Positions 12,349-22,568 of a DNA stretch of 64,000 nucleotides are shown here, one piece after another; within the stretch, counting starts at the first letter, position 1, and each line of letters begins with the position of its first letter. A program made the position numbers and the translations under genes. A model generated the notes under the pieces. It saw only the letters and a program-made list of their open reading frames with translations. It did no database searches and had not been told where the DNA came from. Origin of the DNA: Bacillus ectoiniformans (GTDB lineage Bacteria; Bacillota; Bacilli; Bacillales; Domibacillaceae); the NCBI RefSeq assembly GCF_016908875.1, contig NZ_JAFBES010000003.1:1-64000 (forward strand), written 5' to 3'.

Positions 12349-12396
12349 TGCTCATATTAGCAGTTAAATGAAAAGATTGACGGGGGGAGTACTAGT

Positions 12397-13155
12397 TTGA
12401 AGAGAAAGATCTTAACCCTAGCTTTCTTAACAGCAGTGATGATGCTGCTGTCCGGTTGTACGGAAATTAATCAAGACATTACACCGGAAAGTGAAGGTTT
12501 CTGGAATGAATACGTTGTATATCCGCTTTCATTAGTGATTTTGAAGACAGCTGAAGCGGTTGGCAGCTTTGGCTGGTCAATTGTAATTGTTACGATTCTT
12601 ATTCGTTTGCTGATTCTGCCATTAATGATTAAGCAAACAAAAAACGCGAAAGCCATGCAGGTACTTCAGCCTGAAGTGAAGAAAATTCAAGCAAAGTACA
12701 AATCTAAAGATGCACAGTCTCAGCAAAAGATGCAGCAGGAAACGATGGCTTTATTCCAAAAGCATGGAGTCAATCCGCTTGCAGGCTGTTTTCCATTATT
12801 GGTTCAAATGCCGATTATCTTTGGTTTTTATCAAGCGATTATGAGAACAGACGCCATTAAGCACGATACGTTCTTATGGTTTGATCTTGGCTCTCCGGAT
12901 CCATTCTTTATTTTGCCACTTGTTGCAGGTGCAACGACATTCTTGCAGCAAAAATTAATGATGGCCGGTTCAGCGAATCAAAATCCTCAAATGGCCATGA
13001 TGCTTTGGTTAATGCCAATTATGATTATTGTCTTCGCTGTTACTTTGCCTGCTGCCTTATCTTTATACTGGGTAGTCGGAAATATCTTTATGATTATCCA
13101 AACTCTTGTCATTAATGGACCTGATTCCATCAAAAGTGCAGAAGCTAACGATTAG
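12397..13155 (+). CDS. spoIIIJ: Membrane protein insertase YidC1 / SpoIIIJ
   Basis: A YidC/Oxa1 insertase of 252 residues. The lipoprotein signal peptide ends in the lipobox LSGC (C21). Five membrane segments follow, with the groove arginine at R70 in [10 protein letters not shown]. It inserts membrane proteins alone or with SecYEG; the B. subtilis orthologue is also needed for sigma-G activity in the forespore. The start is a TTG preceded by GGGGGGAG; there is no better ATG. Its partner jag follows after 11 bases. Confidence 0.96.
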   Translation: MKRKILTLAFLTAVMMLLSGCTEINQDITPESEGFWNEYVVYPLSLVILKTAEAVGSFGWSIVIVTILIRLLILPLMIKQTKNAKAMQVLQPEVKKIQAKYKSKDAQSQQKMQQETMALFQKHGVNPLAGCFPLLVQMPIIFGFYQAIMRTDAIKHDTFLWFDLGSPDPFFILPLVAGATTFLQQKLMMAGSANQNPQMAMMLWLMPIMIIVFAVTLPAALSLYWVVGNIFMIIQTLVINGPDSIKSAEAND

Positions 13156-13166
13156 GAGGGGCATAG

Positions 13167-13784
13167 ATGAAAGAATTAACGGCTGTTGGACCTACCGTTG
13201 AGGATGCCTTACAATCTGCTCTTAAACAATTAAAGGTAAAAAAGGAACAAGTTGAAGTAGAAATATTAGAAGAAGGTAAAAGAGGCTGGTTCGGACTGTT
13301 TGGAAATCGGGAAGCTTCAGTGAAAGTAACGGTTAAACCAAATCTTGAGGAAGAAGTCCGCTCCTATATTCTATCGATTACCTCTTTTCTCGGTGCAGAT
13401 CCAACTATAGAAATGACGAGAAAAGGAAAACAGCTAAATATTAACTTAAGCGGTGACAAAATTGCTTTATTAATTGGAAAAAGAGGACAAACGTTAAATG
13501 CTCTTCAACAGCTGACTCAGCTGGTAGCCAATCGTTATTCTGATCAATATATTCACCTAACGCTAGATGCAGAAAATTATCGAAAACGCAGAGAAGAAAC
13601 ATTAGCTGGTTTAGCTAAACGGATGGCGGACAAGGCGATTCACACCAAAAGACCGGTTCACCTTGAGCCGCTTCCATCTTTTGAAAGAAAAGCCATCCAT
13701 GCTGCCTTAGCAAAAGACCGTCGAATTAATACACACTCTGAAGGTGCGGAACCTAATCGTCACATTGTGATAACCGCTAGATAA
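13167..13784 (+). CDS. jag: RNA-binding protein Jag (KhpB / EloR type)
   Basis: 205 residues in three parts: an N-terminal Jag domain (about 1-50), a type II KH domain with the loop IGKRGQTLNALQQL, and a C-terminal R3H domain. The family binds RNA, with KhpA in streptococci, and affects cell elongation. GGAGGGG lies before the ATG. It is probably co-transcribed with spoIIIJ and ends before a hairpin terminator. Confidence 0.95.
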   Translation: MKELTAVGPTVEDALQSALKQLKVKKEQVEVEILEEGKRGWFGLFGNREASVKVTVKPNLEEEVRSYILSITSFLGADPTIEMTRKGKQLNINLSGDKIALLIGKRGQTLNALQQLTQLVANRYSDQYIHLTLDAENYRKRREETLAGLAKRMADKAIHTKRPVHLEPLPSFERKAIHAALAKDRRINTHSEGAEPNRHIVITAR

Positions 13785-13788
13785 TGTC

Positions 13789-13874
13789 AAGCTTTCCCTT
13801 ATATTAGTTGCTCCTGAATCTAAAATAGAGGAATCTATTGGTGAAGGGCACTAATCATTGGGAAAGCTTTTTTG
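13789..13874 (+). terminator. Terminator after jag
   Basis: AAGCTTTCCC (13789-13798) pairs with GGGAAAGCTT (13860-13869), followed by TTTTT. The 61-base loop can itself fold partly. Confidence 0.6.
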
Positions 13875-13921
13875 TTATATTTTTGAAGAAAGTAATTTAA
13901 TAAAATATATTTTCCCTTTAA

Positions 13922-13949
13922 TTGACATAATTAGCGCCAGAAAGATAAT
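13922..13949 (+). promoter_or_regulatory. Promoter upstream of mnmE
   Basis: TTGACA (13922-13927), 16-base spacer, GATAAT (13944-13949). The predicted start site falls inside the DnaA-box palindrome just downstream, and a terminator-like hairpin follows within 70 bases. Confidence 0.6.
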
Positions 13950-13951
13950 TG

Positions 13952-13969
13952 TTATCCACACGTGGATAA
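13952..13969. promoter_or_regulatory. Palindromic pair of DnaA boxes, jag-mnmE gap
   Basis: TTATCCACACGTGGATAA is an inverted repeat of two DnaA boxes. A third copy, CGTGGATAA, lies at 13999-14007 in the loop of the next hairpin. In B. subtilis DnaA binds a cluster in the same jag-thdF (mnmE) gap, so this looks like a conserved origin-proximal DnaA-box cluster. Confidence 0.75.
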
Positions 13970-13990
13970 GTTAAAATATAAGCGGTGAAA

Positions 13991-14022
13991 AAGAAGGTCG
14001 TGGATAAAACGGCCTTCTTTTT
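13991..14022 (+). terminator. Terminator-like hairpin before mnmE
   Basis: AAGAAGGTCG (13991-14000) pairs with CGGCCTTCTT (14010-14019), one G-U, followed by T. The loop carries TGGATAA, part of a DnaA box. It would stop or attenuate transcripts from the promoter at 13922. Confidence 0.7.
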
Positions 14023-14114
14023 AAATCCTTCTGCCTATGGTATTCTAATTATTTAGGAATGAAAGGTTTTTCTTTATATATAGATCCAGTCATTTTATAA
14101 GAGAGGTGAAAATG

Positions 14115-15503
14115 ATGAATGAATTTGACACTATTGCTGCGATCTCTACGCCGATGGGCGAAGGAGCGATTGCCATTGTTCGTTTAAGCGGAGATGAAGC
14201 GATTTCGATTGCTGATGGCATATTTAAGAGCCCGAACGGCAAGAAGCTGACGGAAGTAGACAGCCATACCATTCATTACGGTCATTTAATGGATCCTGCG
14301 ACCGGTCAAGTCGTTGAAGAAGTCATGCTGTCATTAATGAAAGGTCCAAGAACATTCACCCGTGAAGATGTCATAGAAATTAATTGCCACGGAGGACTTG
14401 TGTCTGTTAATCGCGTCCTTCAGCTCGTGCTGAAACAGGGTGCCCGTCTCGCGGAACCTGGTGAATTTACGAAACGTGCCTTTTTAAATGGGCGAATTGA
14501 TTTATCCCAGGCAGAGGCTGTAATGGATTTAATCCGAGCGAAAACGGATAAAGCAATGAATGTAGCACTTAATCAAATGGAGGGCAGGCTGTCTACTCTT
14601 ATTCGCAAACTGCGGCAGGAGATATTAGAGACACTTGCGCACGTTGAAGTAAACATTGATTATCCGGAATACGATGACGTCGAAGAAATGACTCATCAAG
14701 TGCTTCTTGATAAATCAAGCTTTGTACAAAAGGAAATTGGCAAGCTTCTGCAAACATCAGAGCAAGGGAAAATTCTGCGTGAAGGACTGTCTACCGTGAT
14801 TATCGGCCGTCCGAATGTTGGAAAATCCTCTTTATTAAATGCGCTGGTTCATGAAAATAAAGCGATTGTTACCGATATACCAGGTACGACTCGCGATGTG
14901 ATTGAAGAGTATGTCAATGTCAGAGGCGTGCCGCTCCGGTTAGTAGATACGGCAGGGATCCGCGAAACCGAAGATATTGTCGAACGGATTGGGGTAGAAC
15001 GGTCTCGTCAAGTATTGAAAGAAGCAGATTTGATTCTTTTAGTATTGAACTACGCCGATGAATTGACTCCTGAAGATGAAAAATTGTTTGAAGCCGTCGA
15101 AGGAATGGATGTCATTGTCATTGCGAATAAGACGGATCTTCCTCAACAAATAAATATGGATCGCGTCAAGGAACTGTCAGCGGACAAGCAGCTTGTCACT
15201 ACCTCTTTATTAGAAGAACAGGGCATTGATGAACTTGAGGAAGCGATTTCGTCTCTATTCTTTACAGGAACCATTGAGTCAGGTGACTTGACGTATGTGT
15301 CGAACACACGGCATATTGCGCTGTTAAATCAAGCCCTAACCGCAATTACTGAAGCCATCGAAAATACAGAATCAGGTACACCTATCGATATTGTTCAAAT
15401 AGATTTAACTAGAACGTGGGAATTATTGGGTGAAATTATAGGAGAAAGTGTTCATGAAAGTCTAATTGATCAATTGTTCTCGCAATTTTGCTTAGGAAAA
15501 TAA
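14115..15503 (+). CDS. mnmE: tRNA-modification GTPase MnmE
   Basis: With MnmG it makes the 5-carboxymethylaminomethyl group on U34 of certain tRNAs. The N-terminal folate-binding domain comes first. An inserted G domain follows, with GRPNVGKSS (about 224-232), the DTAG switch and NKTDL. The helical C-terminus ends FCLGK with the conserved cysteine (C459). I chose the ATG at 14115, six bases after AGAGGTGA; a GTG at 14106 lies inside that site. mnmG follows after 21 bases. Confidence 0.97.
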   Translation: MNEFDTIAAISTPMGEGAIAIVRLSGDEAISIADGIFKSPNGKKLTEVDSHTIHYGHLMDPATGQVVEEVMLSLMKGPRTFTREDVIEINCHGGLVSVNRVLQLVLKQGARLAEPGEFTKRAFLNGRIDLSQAEAVMDLIRAKTDKAMNVALNQMEGRLSTLIRKLRQEILETLAHVEVNIDYPEYDDVEEMTHQVLLDKSSFVQKEIGKLLQTSEQGKILREGLSTVIIGRPNVGKSSLLNALVHENKAIVTDIPGTTRDVIEEYVNVRGVPLRLVDTAGIRETEDIVERIGVERSRQVLKEADLILLVLNYADELTPEDEKLFEAVEGMDVIVIANKTDLPQQINMDRVKELSADKQLVTTSLLEEQGIDELEEAISSLFFTGTIESGDLTYVSNTRHIALLNQALTAITEAIENTESGTPIDIVQIDLTRTWELLGEIIGESVHESLIDQLFSQFCLGK

Positions 15504-15524
15504 AAAATAGGAGGAAAAATAAAC

Positions 15525-17414
15525 ATGCAACATTATGAAGCTGGCCAATATGATGTCGTTGTCATTGGAGCCGGTCATGCCGGCGTTGAAGCTGGATTAG
15601 CGTCTGCCCGAGTCGGTGCAAAAACGTTAATGATCACTATTAACCTGGACATGATTGCCTATATGCCATGTAATCCGTCAGTCGGCGGACCGGCAAAAGG
15701 GATTGTCGTGAGAGAGATTGATGCACTGGGCGGTGAAATGGGGAAAAATATTGATAAAACCCATATTCAAATGCGTATGCTGAACACAGCCAAAGGTCCA
15801 GCTGTCCGAGCCCTAAGAGCACAAGCTGACAAGGTTCTTTATCAGCAGGAAATGAAGAAAACCATGGAAAACGAAGAGAACTTAACGTTGATTCAAGGGA
15901 TGGTCGACAGTTTGATTGTTGAAGATGGCGAGTGCCGTGGAGTCGTGACTCAAACAGGTGCGATTTACCGTTCAAAAGCAGTCGTTATTACGACAGGAAC
16001 ATTTTTGCGCGGAGAGATCATCCTTGGCGATTTAAAATACTCCAGCGGCCCTAACAACCAGCAGCCATCGATTAAGTTATCGGAGCGCCTCGAAGAACTG
16101 GGACTTGACCTTGTTCGATTTAAAACGGGAACGCCGCCGCGCGTGAACAGCCGAACCATTGATTACAGCAAAACTGAAATTCAGCCGGGTGATGATGAAC
16201 CTCGCGCATTCAGTTATGAAACAACGAAATATATTACTGATCAGCTGCCTTGCTGGTTAACCTATACCAATGAGCAAACGCACCAAATCATTGATGAAAA
16301 TCTTCACCGTTCACCGATGTTTTCAGGTGTAATTAAAGGAACAGGTCCGCGTTACTGTCCTTCGATTGAAGACAAGGTGGTTCGTTTTAATGATAAGCCG
16401 CGCCATCAAATTTTCCTTGAACCAGAAGGACGCAATACCGAGGAAGTCTATGTGCAAGGATTTTCGACAAGTTTACCAGAAGATGTTCAATACCGCATGC
16501 TGCAAACCATTCCTGGCCTTGAAAAAGCCCAGTTAATGCGAGCAGGTTATGCGATTGAGTATGATGCTATCGTTCCTACACAATTATGGCCGACATTAGA
16601 AACGAAAAAAGTGAAAAATTTATATACAGCAGGCCAGATCAACGGAACATCTGGTTATGAAGAAGCAGCTGGCCAAGGATTAATGGCTGGTATTAATGCA
16701 GCGTGCCGTGTACTTGATAAAGAGGAAGTCATTTTAAGTCGTTCCGATGCTTATATTGGTGTCTTAATCGATGACCTTGTGACAAAAGGAACGAATGAGC
16801 CGTATCGTTTGCTTACGTCGAGAGCGGAATATCGTTTACTGCTTCGCCATGATAATGCGGATCTTCGTTTAACGGATATCGGTCATAACCTTGGATTGAT
16901 TTCTGAAGAAAGATATGGCCGCTTTACAGCGAAAAGAGAAGGCATTAAAGAGGAAATTGACCGATTGAAATCCATCATTATTAAGCCAAACGCCAAAACA
17001 CAAGAATTGATTCGTGAAGCGGGCGGAAGTGAGCTGAAAGACGGCATTCGGGCAGCTGATTTATTGAAACGTCCAGAAATGAATTACGATCATGTTAAGC
17101 AGCTGGTTCCGGCCGATATGGCGATTGATCCAGAAGTCGAAGAACAAGTTGAAATCCAGATTAAGTATGAGGGATATATTGAAAAATCCCTTCAGCAAGT
17201 GGAAAAACTTAAAAAAATGGAAAACAAGAAAATTCCTGAAGATATTAATTACGATGCCATTAATGGACTAGCTACAGAAGCTAGACAAAAGCTGAAAGAA
17301 GTAAGACCGTTATCGATCGCTCAAGCTTCTCGAATTTCAGGTGTAAATCCAGCAGATATTTCGATTCTGTTAGTTTACATTGAACAAGGCCGCATTGCCC
17401 GCGTGGGAGGCTAA
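15525..17414 (+). CDS. mnmG: tRNA uridine 5-carboxymethylaminomethyl modification enzyme MnmG
   Basis: The FAD-dependent partner of MnmE (GidA). The dinucleotide-binding loop GAGHAG is at residues 15-20. Further family blocks are [11 protein letters not shown] and the [13 protein letters not shown] region. At 629 residues it is full length. AGGAGG precedes the ATG. It forms an operon with mnmE and rsmG. Confidence 0.98.
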   Translation: MQHYEAGQYDVVVIGAGHAGVEAGLASARVGAKTLMITINLDMIAYMPCNPSVGGPAKGIVVREIDALGGEMGKNIDKTHIQMRMLNTAKGPAVRALRAQADKVLYQQEMKKTMENEENLTLIQGMVDSLIVEDGECRGVVTQTGAIYRSKAVVITTGTFLRGEIILGDLKYSSGPNNQQPSIKLSERLEELGLDLVRFKTGTPPRVNSRTIDYSKTEIQPGDDEPRAFSYETTKYITDQLPCWLTYTNEQTHQIIDENLHRSPMFSGVIKGTGPRYCPSIEDKVVRFNDKPRHQIFLEPEGRNTEEVYVQGFSTSLPEDVQYRMLQTIPGLEKAQLMRAGYAIEYDAIVPTQLWPTLETKKVKNLYTAGQINGTSGYEEAAGQGLMAGINAACRVLDKEEVILSRSDAYIGVLIDDLVTKGTNEPYRLLTSRAEYRLLLRHDNADLRLTDIGHNLGLISEERYGRFTAKREGIKEEIDRLKSIIIKPNAKTQELIREAGGSELKDGIRAADLLKRPEMNYDHVKQLVPADMAIDPEVEEQVEIQIKYEGYIEKSLQQVEKLKKMENKKIPEDINYDAINGLATEARQKLKEVRPLSIAQASRISGVNPADISILLVYIEQGRIARVGG

Positions 17415-17440
17415 TAATAAAGTTCAGGAAGGAACATCCG

Positions 17441-18157
17441 ATGAATAAAGAACAATTCCAGCAGCTGCTGGCGGAGAAAGGCATCATTCTTTCTCCGGCA
17501 CAGCTGGATCAATACGAAACGTATTATAAGCTGTTGGTGGAATGGAACGAAAAGATGAATCTGACAGCTATTACCGATCAAGAAGAAGTGTATTTAAAAC
17601 ACTTTTTTGATTCTTTATCGGCTGCTTTTTATGTAGATTTTACGAAAGAAATGAGCGTTTGTGATGTAGGAGCCGGAGCGGGTTTTCCAAGTATTCCGTT
17701 AAAGATTGCCTTTCCAAACCTTCGGGTAACGATTGTCGATTCACTCAATAAACGAATCACGTTTCTCGATCATTTAGCGAAGGAATTAAAGCTAGATCAC
17801 GTTCGCTTTTGCCATGACCGAGCAGAAACGTTTGGGAAAAATCCGGATCATCGCGAACAATATGATCTAGTGACTGCACGGGCTGTCGCTAGAATGTCTG
17901 TTTTAAGTGAATTATGTCTTCCACTTGTAAAAAAAGGCGGCCTATTTGTAGCGATGAAAGCTGCTACTGCCGAAGAAGAACTGCAGCAGGGAAATAAGGC
18001 CATTAAGGTTCTTGGAGGAAAGCTTGAAGAAACGCATTCTTTTCAGTTACCTATGGAAGAAAGCGATCGTAACATTATGGTCATCAGAAAAGAATCATCC
18101 ACACCAAAGAAATATCCTCGTAAACCGGGAACACCAAATAAATCACCAATCGAGTAA
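17441..18157 (+). CDS. rsmG: 16S rRNA (guanine-527-N7)-methyltransferase
   Basis: An SAM-dependent Rossmann methyltransferase of 238 residues. The SAM loop is [14 protein letters not shown], followed by the acidic residue in [10 protein letters not shown]. It methylates G527 of 16S RNA; loss gives low-level streptomycin resistance in several bacteria. It begins 26 bases after mnmG. The last 20 residues are lysine- and proline-rich. Confidence 0.97.
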   Translation: MNKEQFQQLLAEKGIILSPAQLDQYETYYKLLVEWNEKMNLTAITDQEEVYLKHFFDSLSAAFYVDFTKEMSVCDVGAGAGFPSIPLKIAFPNLRVTIVDSLNKRITFLDHLAKELKLDHVRFCHDRAETFGKNPDHREQYDLVTARAVARMSVLSELCLPLVKKGGLFVAMKAATAEEELQQGNKAIKVLGGKLEETHSFQLPMEESDRNIMVIRKESSTPKKYPRKPGTPNKSPIE

Positions 18158-18187
18158 AGTTATCCACATGTGGGTAACTTTACTTTT
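18156..18187 (+). terminator. Terminator after rsmG built from two DnaA boxes
   Basis: AAAGTTATCCACA (18156-18168) pairs with TGTGGGTAACTTT (18169-18181), then ACTTTTT. The arms contain the exact DnaA box TTATCCACA (18160-18168) and its one-change inverse TGTGGGTAA (18169-18177). It starts on the rsmG stop codon. Confidence 0.75.
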
Positions 18188-18305
18188 TATAGAGAAAAAT
18201 TGTCGGCTTCCTGAAAAAAATCAAAAACTGTCAAAGCAAAGAAGGAACTGGCGATTCTTAAGAGAATATGTTATGTAGGGAGTTCGTTAAAGGTGGTGTA
18301 GGGGC

Positions 18306-19175
18306 ATGAAGCATCCTTTCTCTCGTTTTTTTAGTTTGGGGGAAAAAGCAGCAGAAGAAGTAGTAGAACAGCTGGAAGAGTCGGCAGTCGATCTGAATCG
18401 GGAAGAAGTAAAAAAAGTTCCCGTCTCACAAATGATTCCCAACCGGTTTCAGCCGCGGACGGTCTTCAATCAGGAGAAAATTGAAGAGCTGGCCAGAACG
18501 CTTCATATACATGGTATTATTCAGCCAATCGTTGTAAGAGAAACAGAAGATGGGTTATATGAAATCATCGCTGGAGAAAGACGCTGGCGTGCAGCCCAAG
18601 TATTGAATTGGGAAACGGTTCCAGTAATTATAAATAATCTAAATGATACAGAAACCGCTTCGGTGGCTTTAATAGAGAATTTACAAAGAGAAGAACTCTC
18701 TCCAATTGAAGAAGCAGTCGCTTATGGGAAACTGCTTGAACTTCATGATTTAACACAAGAAGCTCTAGCCCAGCGATTAGGAAAAGGACAGTCAACGGTA
18801 GCCAATAAACTGAGATTATTGAAGCTTCCACAAGACGTGCAAGATGCTCTAATGAGAAAAGCGATTACTGAACGTCATGCCCGTGCTTTGATTCCATTAA
18901 AAGATCCAATGAAACAAGTTCAGCTGATGAACGAAGTCATTGAAAAACAGTTTAATGTGAAGCAGACAGAAGATCGTGTCGTTCAATATTTAGAAGCATC
19001 GAAAGAAAAGCCGAAGCCTAAGCGGAAAGCTTTTAGCAAGGATGTGCGGATTGCGGTCAATACCATTAGACAGTCATTAAATATGGTATCTGACAGCGGC
19101 ATTAATTTAAAATCACAGGAAGAAGAGTTTGAAGATTTTTACCAAATCACAATTAAAATACCTAAAAAAAAGTAA
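18306..19175 (+). CDS. noc: Nucleoid occlusion protein Noc
   Basis: A ParB-family CTPase of 289 residues that blocks division over the nucleoid. The N-terminus [11 protein letters not shown] is the amphipathic membrane-targeting helix. The ParB/CTP-binding core has GERRWRAA and ENLQRE, followed by a helix-turn-helix ([18 protein letters not shown]). No clear Noc binding site (ATTTCCCGGGAAAT) was found in the window. The start follows AAAGGTGG. It lies next to soj-spo0J, from whose spo0J gene it arose by duplication. Confidence 0.96.
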   Translation: MKHPFSRFFSLGEKAAEEVVEQLEESAVDLNREEVKKVPVSQMIPNRFQPRTVFNQEKIEELARTLHIHGIIQPIVVRETEDGLYEIIAGERRWRAAQVLNWETVPVIINNLNDTETASVALIENLQREELSPIEEAVAYGKLLELHDLTQEALAQRLGKGQSTVANKLRLLKLPQDVQDALMRKAITERHARALIPLKDPMKQVQLMNEVIEKQFNVKQTEDRVVQYLEASKEKPKPKRKAFSKDVRIAVNTIRQSLNMVSDSGINLKSQEEEFEDFYQITIKIPKKK

Positions 19176-19182
19176 GAGTAGA

Positions 19183-19209
19183 AGAAGTCTCAGCTGGCTT
19201 CTTTTTTTT
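19183..19209 (+). terminator. Terminator after noc
   Basis: AGAAGTC (19183-19189) pairs with GGCTTCT (19196-19202), followed by a T run. Confidence 0.6.
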
Positions 19210-19319
19210 ATCTTCATCCTAAACTGCACATGAAATCTTTCCTGTTTATCGATATTTTTTGTTAGAATAGAAGATAAATACTAGCAGTTTAACAGGATAG
19301 CAGAAAGCAGGTGAGTCCG

Positions 19320-20084
19320 TTGGGAAAAGTCATTGCAATTGCCAATCAAAAAGGCGGAGTAGGAAAAACCACGACGTCTGTCAATTTAGGAGCATGTATT
19401 GCTTCTCTAGATAAAAAAGTTCTGTTGGTAGATATTGATCCACAAGGAAATGCCACAAGCGGTTCAGGCGTTGAAAAAGGGGAAGTAGATCAGTGTATTT
19501 ATGATGTATTAGTCGATGATGTTGACATTGCTGATGTGATTAAACCTACAGCAATTGATGGATTATACGTCGTGCCGGCGACTATTTCACTTGCTGGCGC
19601 AGAAATTGAACTTGTTCCAACTATTTCGAGAGAAGTTAGACTGAAACGGGCGCTCGAAGCCATGCGTGATAGCTTTGACTTCATTATTATTGATTGCCCG
19701 CCATCTTTAGGCCTGTTAACAATTAATGCTTTAACCGCGTCAGACTCCGTTATTATTCCCGTGCAATGTGAGTATTACGCATTAGAAGGACTGAGTCAGC
19801 TATTAAACACAGTTCGTCTAGTTCAAAAACATCTAAATAAAGAACTCATGATCGAAGGAGTTCTTCTGACGATGCTAGACGCCCGGACAAATTTAGGATT
19901 ACAAGTCATTGAGGAAGTAAAGAAATACTTTCAAGATAAAGTGTACAAAACCATTATTCCTCGAAATGTACGTTTAAGTGAGGCTCCGAGTCATGGAAAA
20001 CCAATTATATTGTATGATGCCCGCTCAAGAGGAGCCGAAGTTTATTTAGATTTCGCAAAGGAGGTAGCCTTAGCTAATGGTTAA
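19320..20084 (+). CDS. soj: Chromosome partitioning ATPase ParA / Soj
   Basis: A deviant-Walker ATPase with KGGVGKTT (residues 11-18) near the N-terminus, and DIDPQGNAT. It works with Spo0J in origin segregation and modulates DnaA. I chose the TTG at 19320, giving MGKVIAIANQ, because it matches B. subtilis Soj and sits five bases after AGGTGA. A GTG at 19311 overlaps that site. It overlaps spo0J by 8 bases, so the two are translationally coupled. Confidence 0.96.
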   Translation: MGKVIAIANQKGGVGKTTTSVNLGACIASLDKKVLLVDIDPQGNATSGSGVEKGEVDQCIYDVLVDDVDIADVIKPTAIDGLYVVPATISLAGAEIELVPTISREVRLKRALEAMRDSFDFIIIDCPPSLGLLTINALTASDSVIIPVQCEYYALEGLSQLLNTVRLVQKHLNKELMIEGVLLTMLDARTNLGLQVIEEVKKYFQDKVYKTIIPRNVRLSEAPSHGKPIILYDARSRGAEVYLDFAKEVALANG

Positions 20085-20928
20085 AGGATTAGGAAAAGGA
20101 ATCAACGCCATCTTTGGAGAAATGGATTCAGAAAATGAAGAAGTAAAAGAAGTAAAAACTAGAGAACTTCGGCCAAACCCTTATCAGCCCAGAACAGTGT
20201 TTAACGATGATGCTATAGAGGAATTGGCGGAATCGATTATAGAACATGGCATTCTGCAGCCGATTATTGTCCGAAAAAGCATTAAAGGCTATGAAATTGT
20301 CGTCGGAGAGCGGCGGTACCGGGCAGCTAAGAAAGCTAAGCTAGATAAGGTGCCTGTAGTGGTCCGCAAGTTGACGGATGAGCAAATGATGGAGATGTCA
20401 CTTTTAGAAAACCTCCAGCGTGAAGATTTATCAGCTATGGAAGAAGCGGCTGCTTATCAATCTTTGATGGATAAATTAAATATGACACAAGAAGTTCTTT
20501 CTAAACGAATGGGAAAGAGCCGGTCACATATTGCTAATTACGTTCGGCTCTTATCATTGCCTAAATCAGTGCAGACATATTTGGCAGACGGACAATTAAC
20601 AATGGGTCACGGCCGAACGCTAGCAGGAATGAAAAATAAAAAACAGATGGAATCAGTTGCTTTAAAAGCCGTAAAAGAGCAATTGAATGTCCGTCAGCTG
20701 GAAAAATTGGTTCAGCAGCTAAATGAAAATGTTCCACGTGAAACAATTCCTGAGAAACAAGAGAAAGATATTTTTCTAAAAGAGCGAGAAGAATTTCTAA
20801 GAGAACGTTTCGGTACAGCTGTACATATTAAACAATCAAAAGATAAGAAAAAAGGGAAAATTGAGATTGAGTATTTATCACAAGAAGATTTAAATAGAAT
20901 ATTAGACTTATTTAATCCAGAAGATTGA
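20077..20928 (+). CDS. spo0J: Chromosome partitioning protein ParB / Spo0J
   Basis: A CTP-dependent DNA clamp of 283 residues that loads at parS and recruits SMC. The CTPase motifs are GERRYRAA and ENLQRED. The helix-turn-helix is [20 protein letters not shown]. The lysine-rich C-terminus is the dimerisation region. The gene itself contains a parS site, as in B. subtilis. AAAGGAGG lies upstream of the ATG, inside soj. Confidence 0.98.
   Translation: MVKGLGKGINAIFGEMDSENEEVKEVKTRELRPNPYQPRTVFNDDAIEELAESIIEHGILQPIIVRKSIKGYEIVVGERRYRAAKKAKLDKVPVVVRKLTDEQMMEMSLLENLQREDLSAMEEAAAYQSLMDKLNMTQEVLSKRMGKSRSHIANYVRLLSLPKSVQTYLADGQLTMGHGRTLAGMKNKKQMESVALKAVKEQLNVRQLEKLVQQLNENVPRETIPEKQEKDIFLKEREEFLRERFGTAVHIKQSKDKKKGKIEIEYLSQEDLNRILDLFNPED
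20730..20745. other. parS site within spo0J
   Basis: TGTTCCACGTGAAACA, one base from the consensus TGTTTCACGTGAAACA. Confidence 0.93.
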
Positions 20929-20935
20929 TAAGGAG

Positions 20936-20963
20936 CTGCCGAAGATTCGGCAGTTATTTTTTT
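20936..20963 (+). terminator. Terminator after spo0J
   Basis: CTGCCGAA (20936-20943) pairs with TTCGGCAG (20946-20953), followed by a T-rich run. Confidence 0.85.
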
Positions 20964-21051
20964 ATTTTGATCATTCCGTGACTGTCCAGAAACGGGATTT
21001 AATGGTAATTTAATAAAGATTAGAATTAGATAAGAAGGGCAGTTGTGAAAG

Positions 21052-21756
21052 ATGGTATTATTCGGATCCATTGTGAATGGACTAACAATAATTAGCGGGG
21101 CCTTACTTGGAAAGTTATTAAATCGAATTCCAGAAGGGATTAAAGGGACAGTCATGCAAGCCATTGGATTAGCTGTGATTGTGCTAGGGTTACAGATGGG
21201 ATTTAAAAGTGAAAACTTTTTAATTGTGATCATCAGCCTAGTCTGCGGCGCGGCGATCGGCGAAGTATTAATGTTAGATCACCGCCTTAACCAAGCCGGA
21301 TTATTGTTAGAGAGAAAAATAGGAAAAGAAAATAGTGAAACAAGTATTTCACAAGGGTTTGTGACGGCCACTTTAATATTTGTTATAGGTGCCATGGGGA
21401 TTATAGGCGCGTTAGATAGCGGAATTAGAGGCAATCATGAAGTGTTATTAACGAAATCTATTATTGATGGCGTAACGGCTTTAATTTTAACCACGACTCT
21501 AGGGATCGGTGTAATTTTTTCAGCGGTTCCGGTTGTCATGTATCAAGGAGCGATTGCTCTGTTCGCTACCCAGATTGATCGGTTTGTGCCAAAAGAGTGG
21601 ATGGATGCGTTTATTGTAGAAATGACATCTGTGGGCGGTATTATGATTTTTGCCATCGGCTTAAATCTTCTTGGATTAACTAAAATCAGAGTAGCTAATC
21701 TATTGCCTAGTTTACTAATGGTGGGTTTGCTGATCACTTTCATTCAATATTTTTAA
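21052..21756 (+). CDS. DUF554 family membrane protein
   Basis: 234 residues with about six hydrophobic segments and many glycines (GALLGKLLNRIPEG, GAMGIIGALDSG, VGGIMIFAIGLNLLGL). The overall pattern matches the DUF554 (YqgA-like) transporter-like family; the substrate is unknown. The start has only a weak ribosome binding site (GAAGGGCAG). It is convergent with yyaC and shares a bidirectional terminator with it. Confidence 0.85.
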   Translation: MVLFGSIVNGLTIISGALLGKLLNRIPEGIKGTVMQAIGLAVIVLGLQMGFKSENFLIVIISLVCGAAIGEVLMLDHRLNQAGLLLERKIGKENSETSISQGFVTATLIFVIGAMGIIGALDSGIRGNHEVLLTKSIIDGVTALILTTTLGIGVIFSAVPVVMYQGAIALFATQIDRFVPKEWMDAFIVEMTSVGGIMIFAIGLNLLGLTKIRVANLLPSLLMVGLLITFIQYF

Positions 21757-21770
21757 GTGAATACATGATT

Positions 21771-21799
21771 AGCCTGATGGGATCATTGTACATCAGGCT
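21771..21799. terminator. Bidirectional terminator between the DUF554 gene and yyaC
   Basis: AGCCTGATG (21771-21779) pairs with CATCAGGCT (21791-21799) and is followed by TTTTT on the plus strand. It overlaps the last codons of yyaC. Confidence 0.75.
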
Positions 21800-22394
21800 T
21801 TTTCGGCAGGAAATAATCTTTATCCATCCGCTGATAGCCGATCGATGCTTCAACGACACCTGAAGCAATCACTTTAGCCATGCTCATGACAAGATGAAGC
21901 CGCGTATTCTGCAAGACAAAAAACTCCATAAATCCGCTGACATTCACCACACCGGTAATATGCGCTTCTCCAACAGCGGGAAGCTCTTTGTTTACTCCTG
22001 CTCCAGGTTTGACTGGTCCTGCTCCAATTTGAATATTTCCGATGCTTTTTAAACGCCCCAAGCAGGCATCTGCGCCAATAATAAATGGGTGACGATGCGT
22101 CTTATGAATTATCGCTAATTTTTCTGTTAAATTGACGGCATGGACAGGATCCTCGAGAGTTCCGTATATATGAAACCCGACTGCTTTTTGATCAGATAAG
22201 AGTGTGCCAGTTAAAGGGCCAAGAGAATCTCCAGTGGAGCGATCCGTTCCGATAAATACAAGGATAATAGGTCTAGTATTAGGCGGAGGCAGCAAAGACA
22301 GCAGTTGTTCAGCTATGTTCTTACTGGCTTCTGGGTGCTCATAATGAAAGACGAAAGGGTCAGGCGACCGATCGAAAAACCGTTTAAGATTCAT
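21783..22394 (-). CDS. yyaC: Spore protein YyaC (GPR-like, DUF1256)
   Basis: 203 residues with the DUF1256 motifs IGTDRSTGDSLGPLTG and IGADACLGR, resembling the germination protease GPR fold. The B. subtilis gene is sporulation-linked and lies near spo0J. It is one of the few minus-strand genes on the right arm, convergent with its neighbour. AGAGGTGG precedes the ATG. It supports the view that the organism makes endospores. Peptidase activity is inferred from fold similarity only. Confidence 0.92.
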   Translation of the reverse strand: MNLKRFFDRSPDPFVFHYEHPEASKNIAEQLLSLLPPPNTRPIILVFIGTDRSTGDSLGPLTGTLLSDQKAVGFHIYGTLEDPVHAVNLTEKLAIIHKTHRHPFIIGADACLGRLKSIGNIQIGAGPVKPGAGVNKELPAVGEAHITGVVNVSGFMEFFVLQNTRLHLVMSMAKVIASGVVEASIGYQRMDKDYFLPKKPDVQ

Positions 22395-22568
22395 ATTCCA
22401 CCTCTTTAAGATAATAGTAAGAGTATACGGAAAAAAGAAGATTTCTATACATGGACAGGCAAGAGGACCAGAAAAAAAGGTTTCCTAGTAGGTCTGACTA
22501 TAATTTTTTCCTGTTCCTTGTTAAAATGAGTATGCCCTTCATTAAAAATAGAAGGAGGAATGGATGGA

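Noticed and set aside
18012-18278. Plus-strand frame over the rsmG 3' end
   Set aside because: It overlaps rsmG in another frame and runs through the rsmG terminator.
18306-20928. Noc binding sites in the window
   Set aside because: No ATTTCCCGGGAAAT-like sequence was found, which fits the known scarcity of these sites but gives nothing to annotate.
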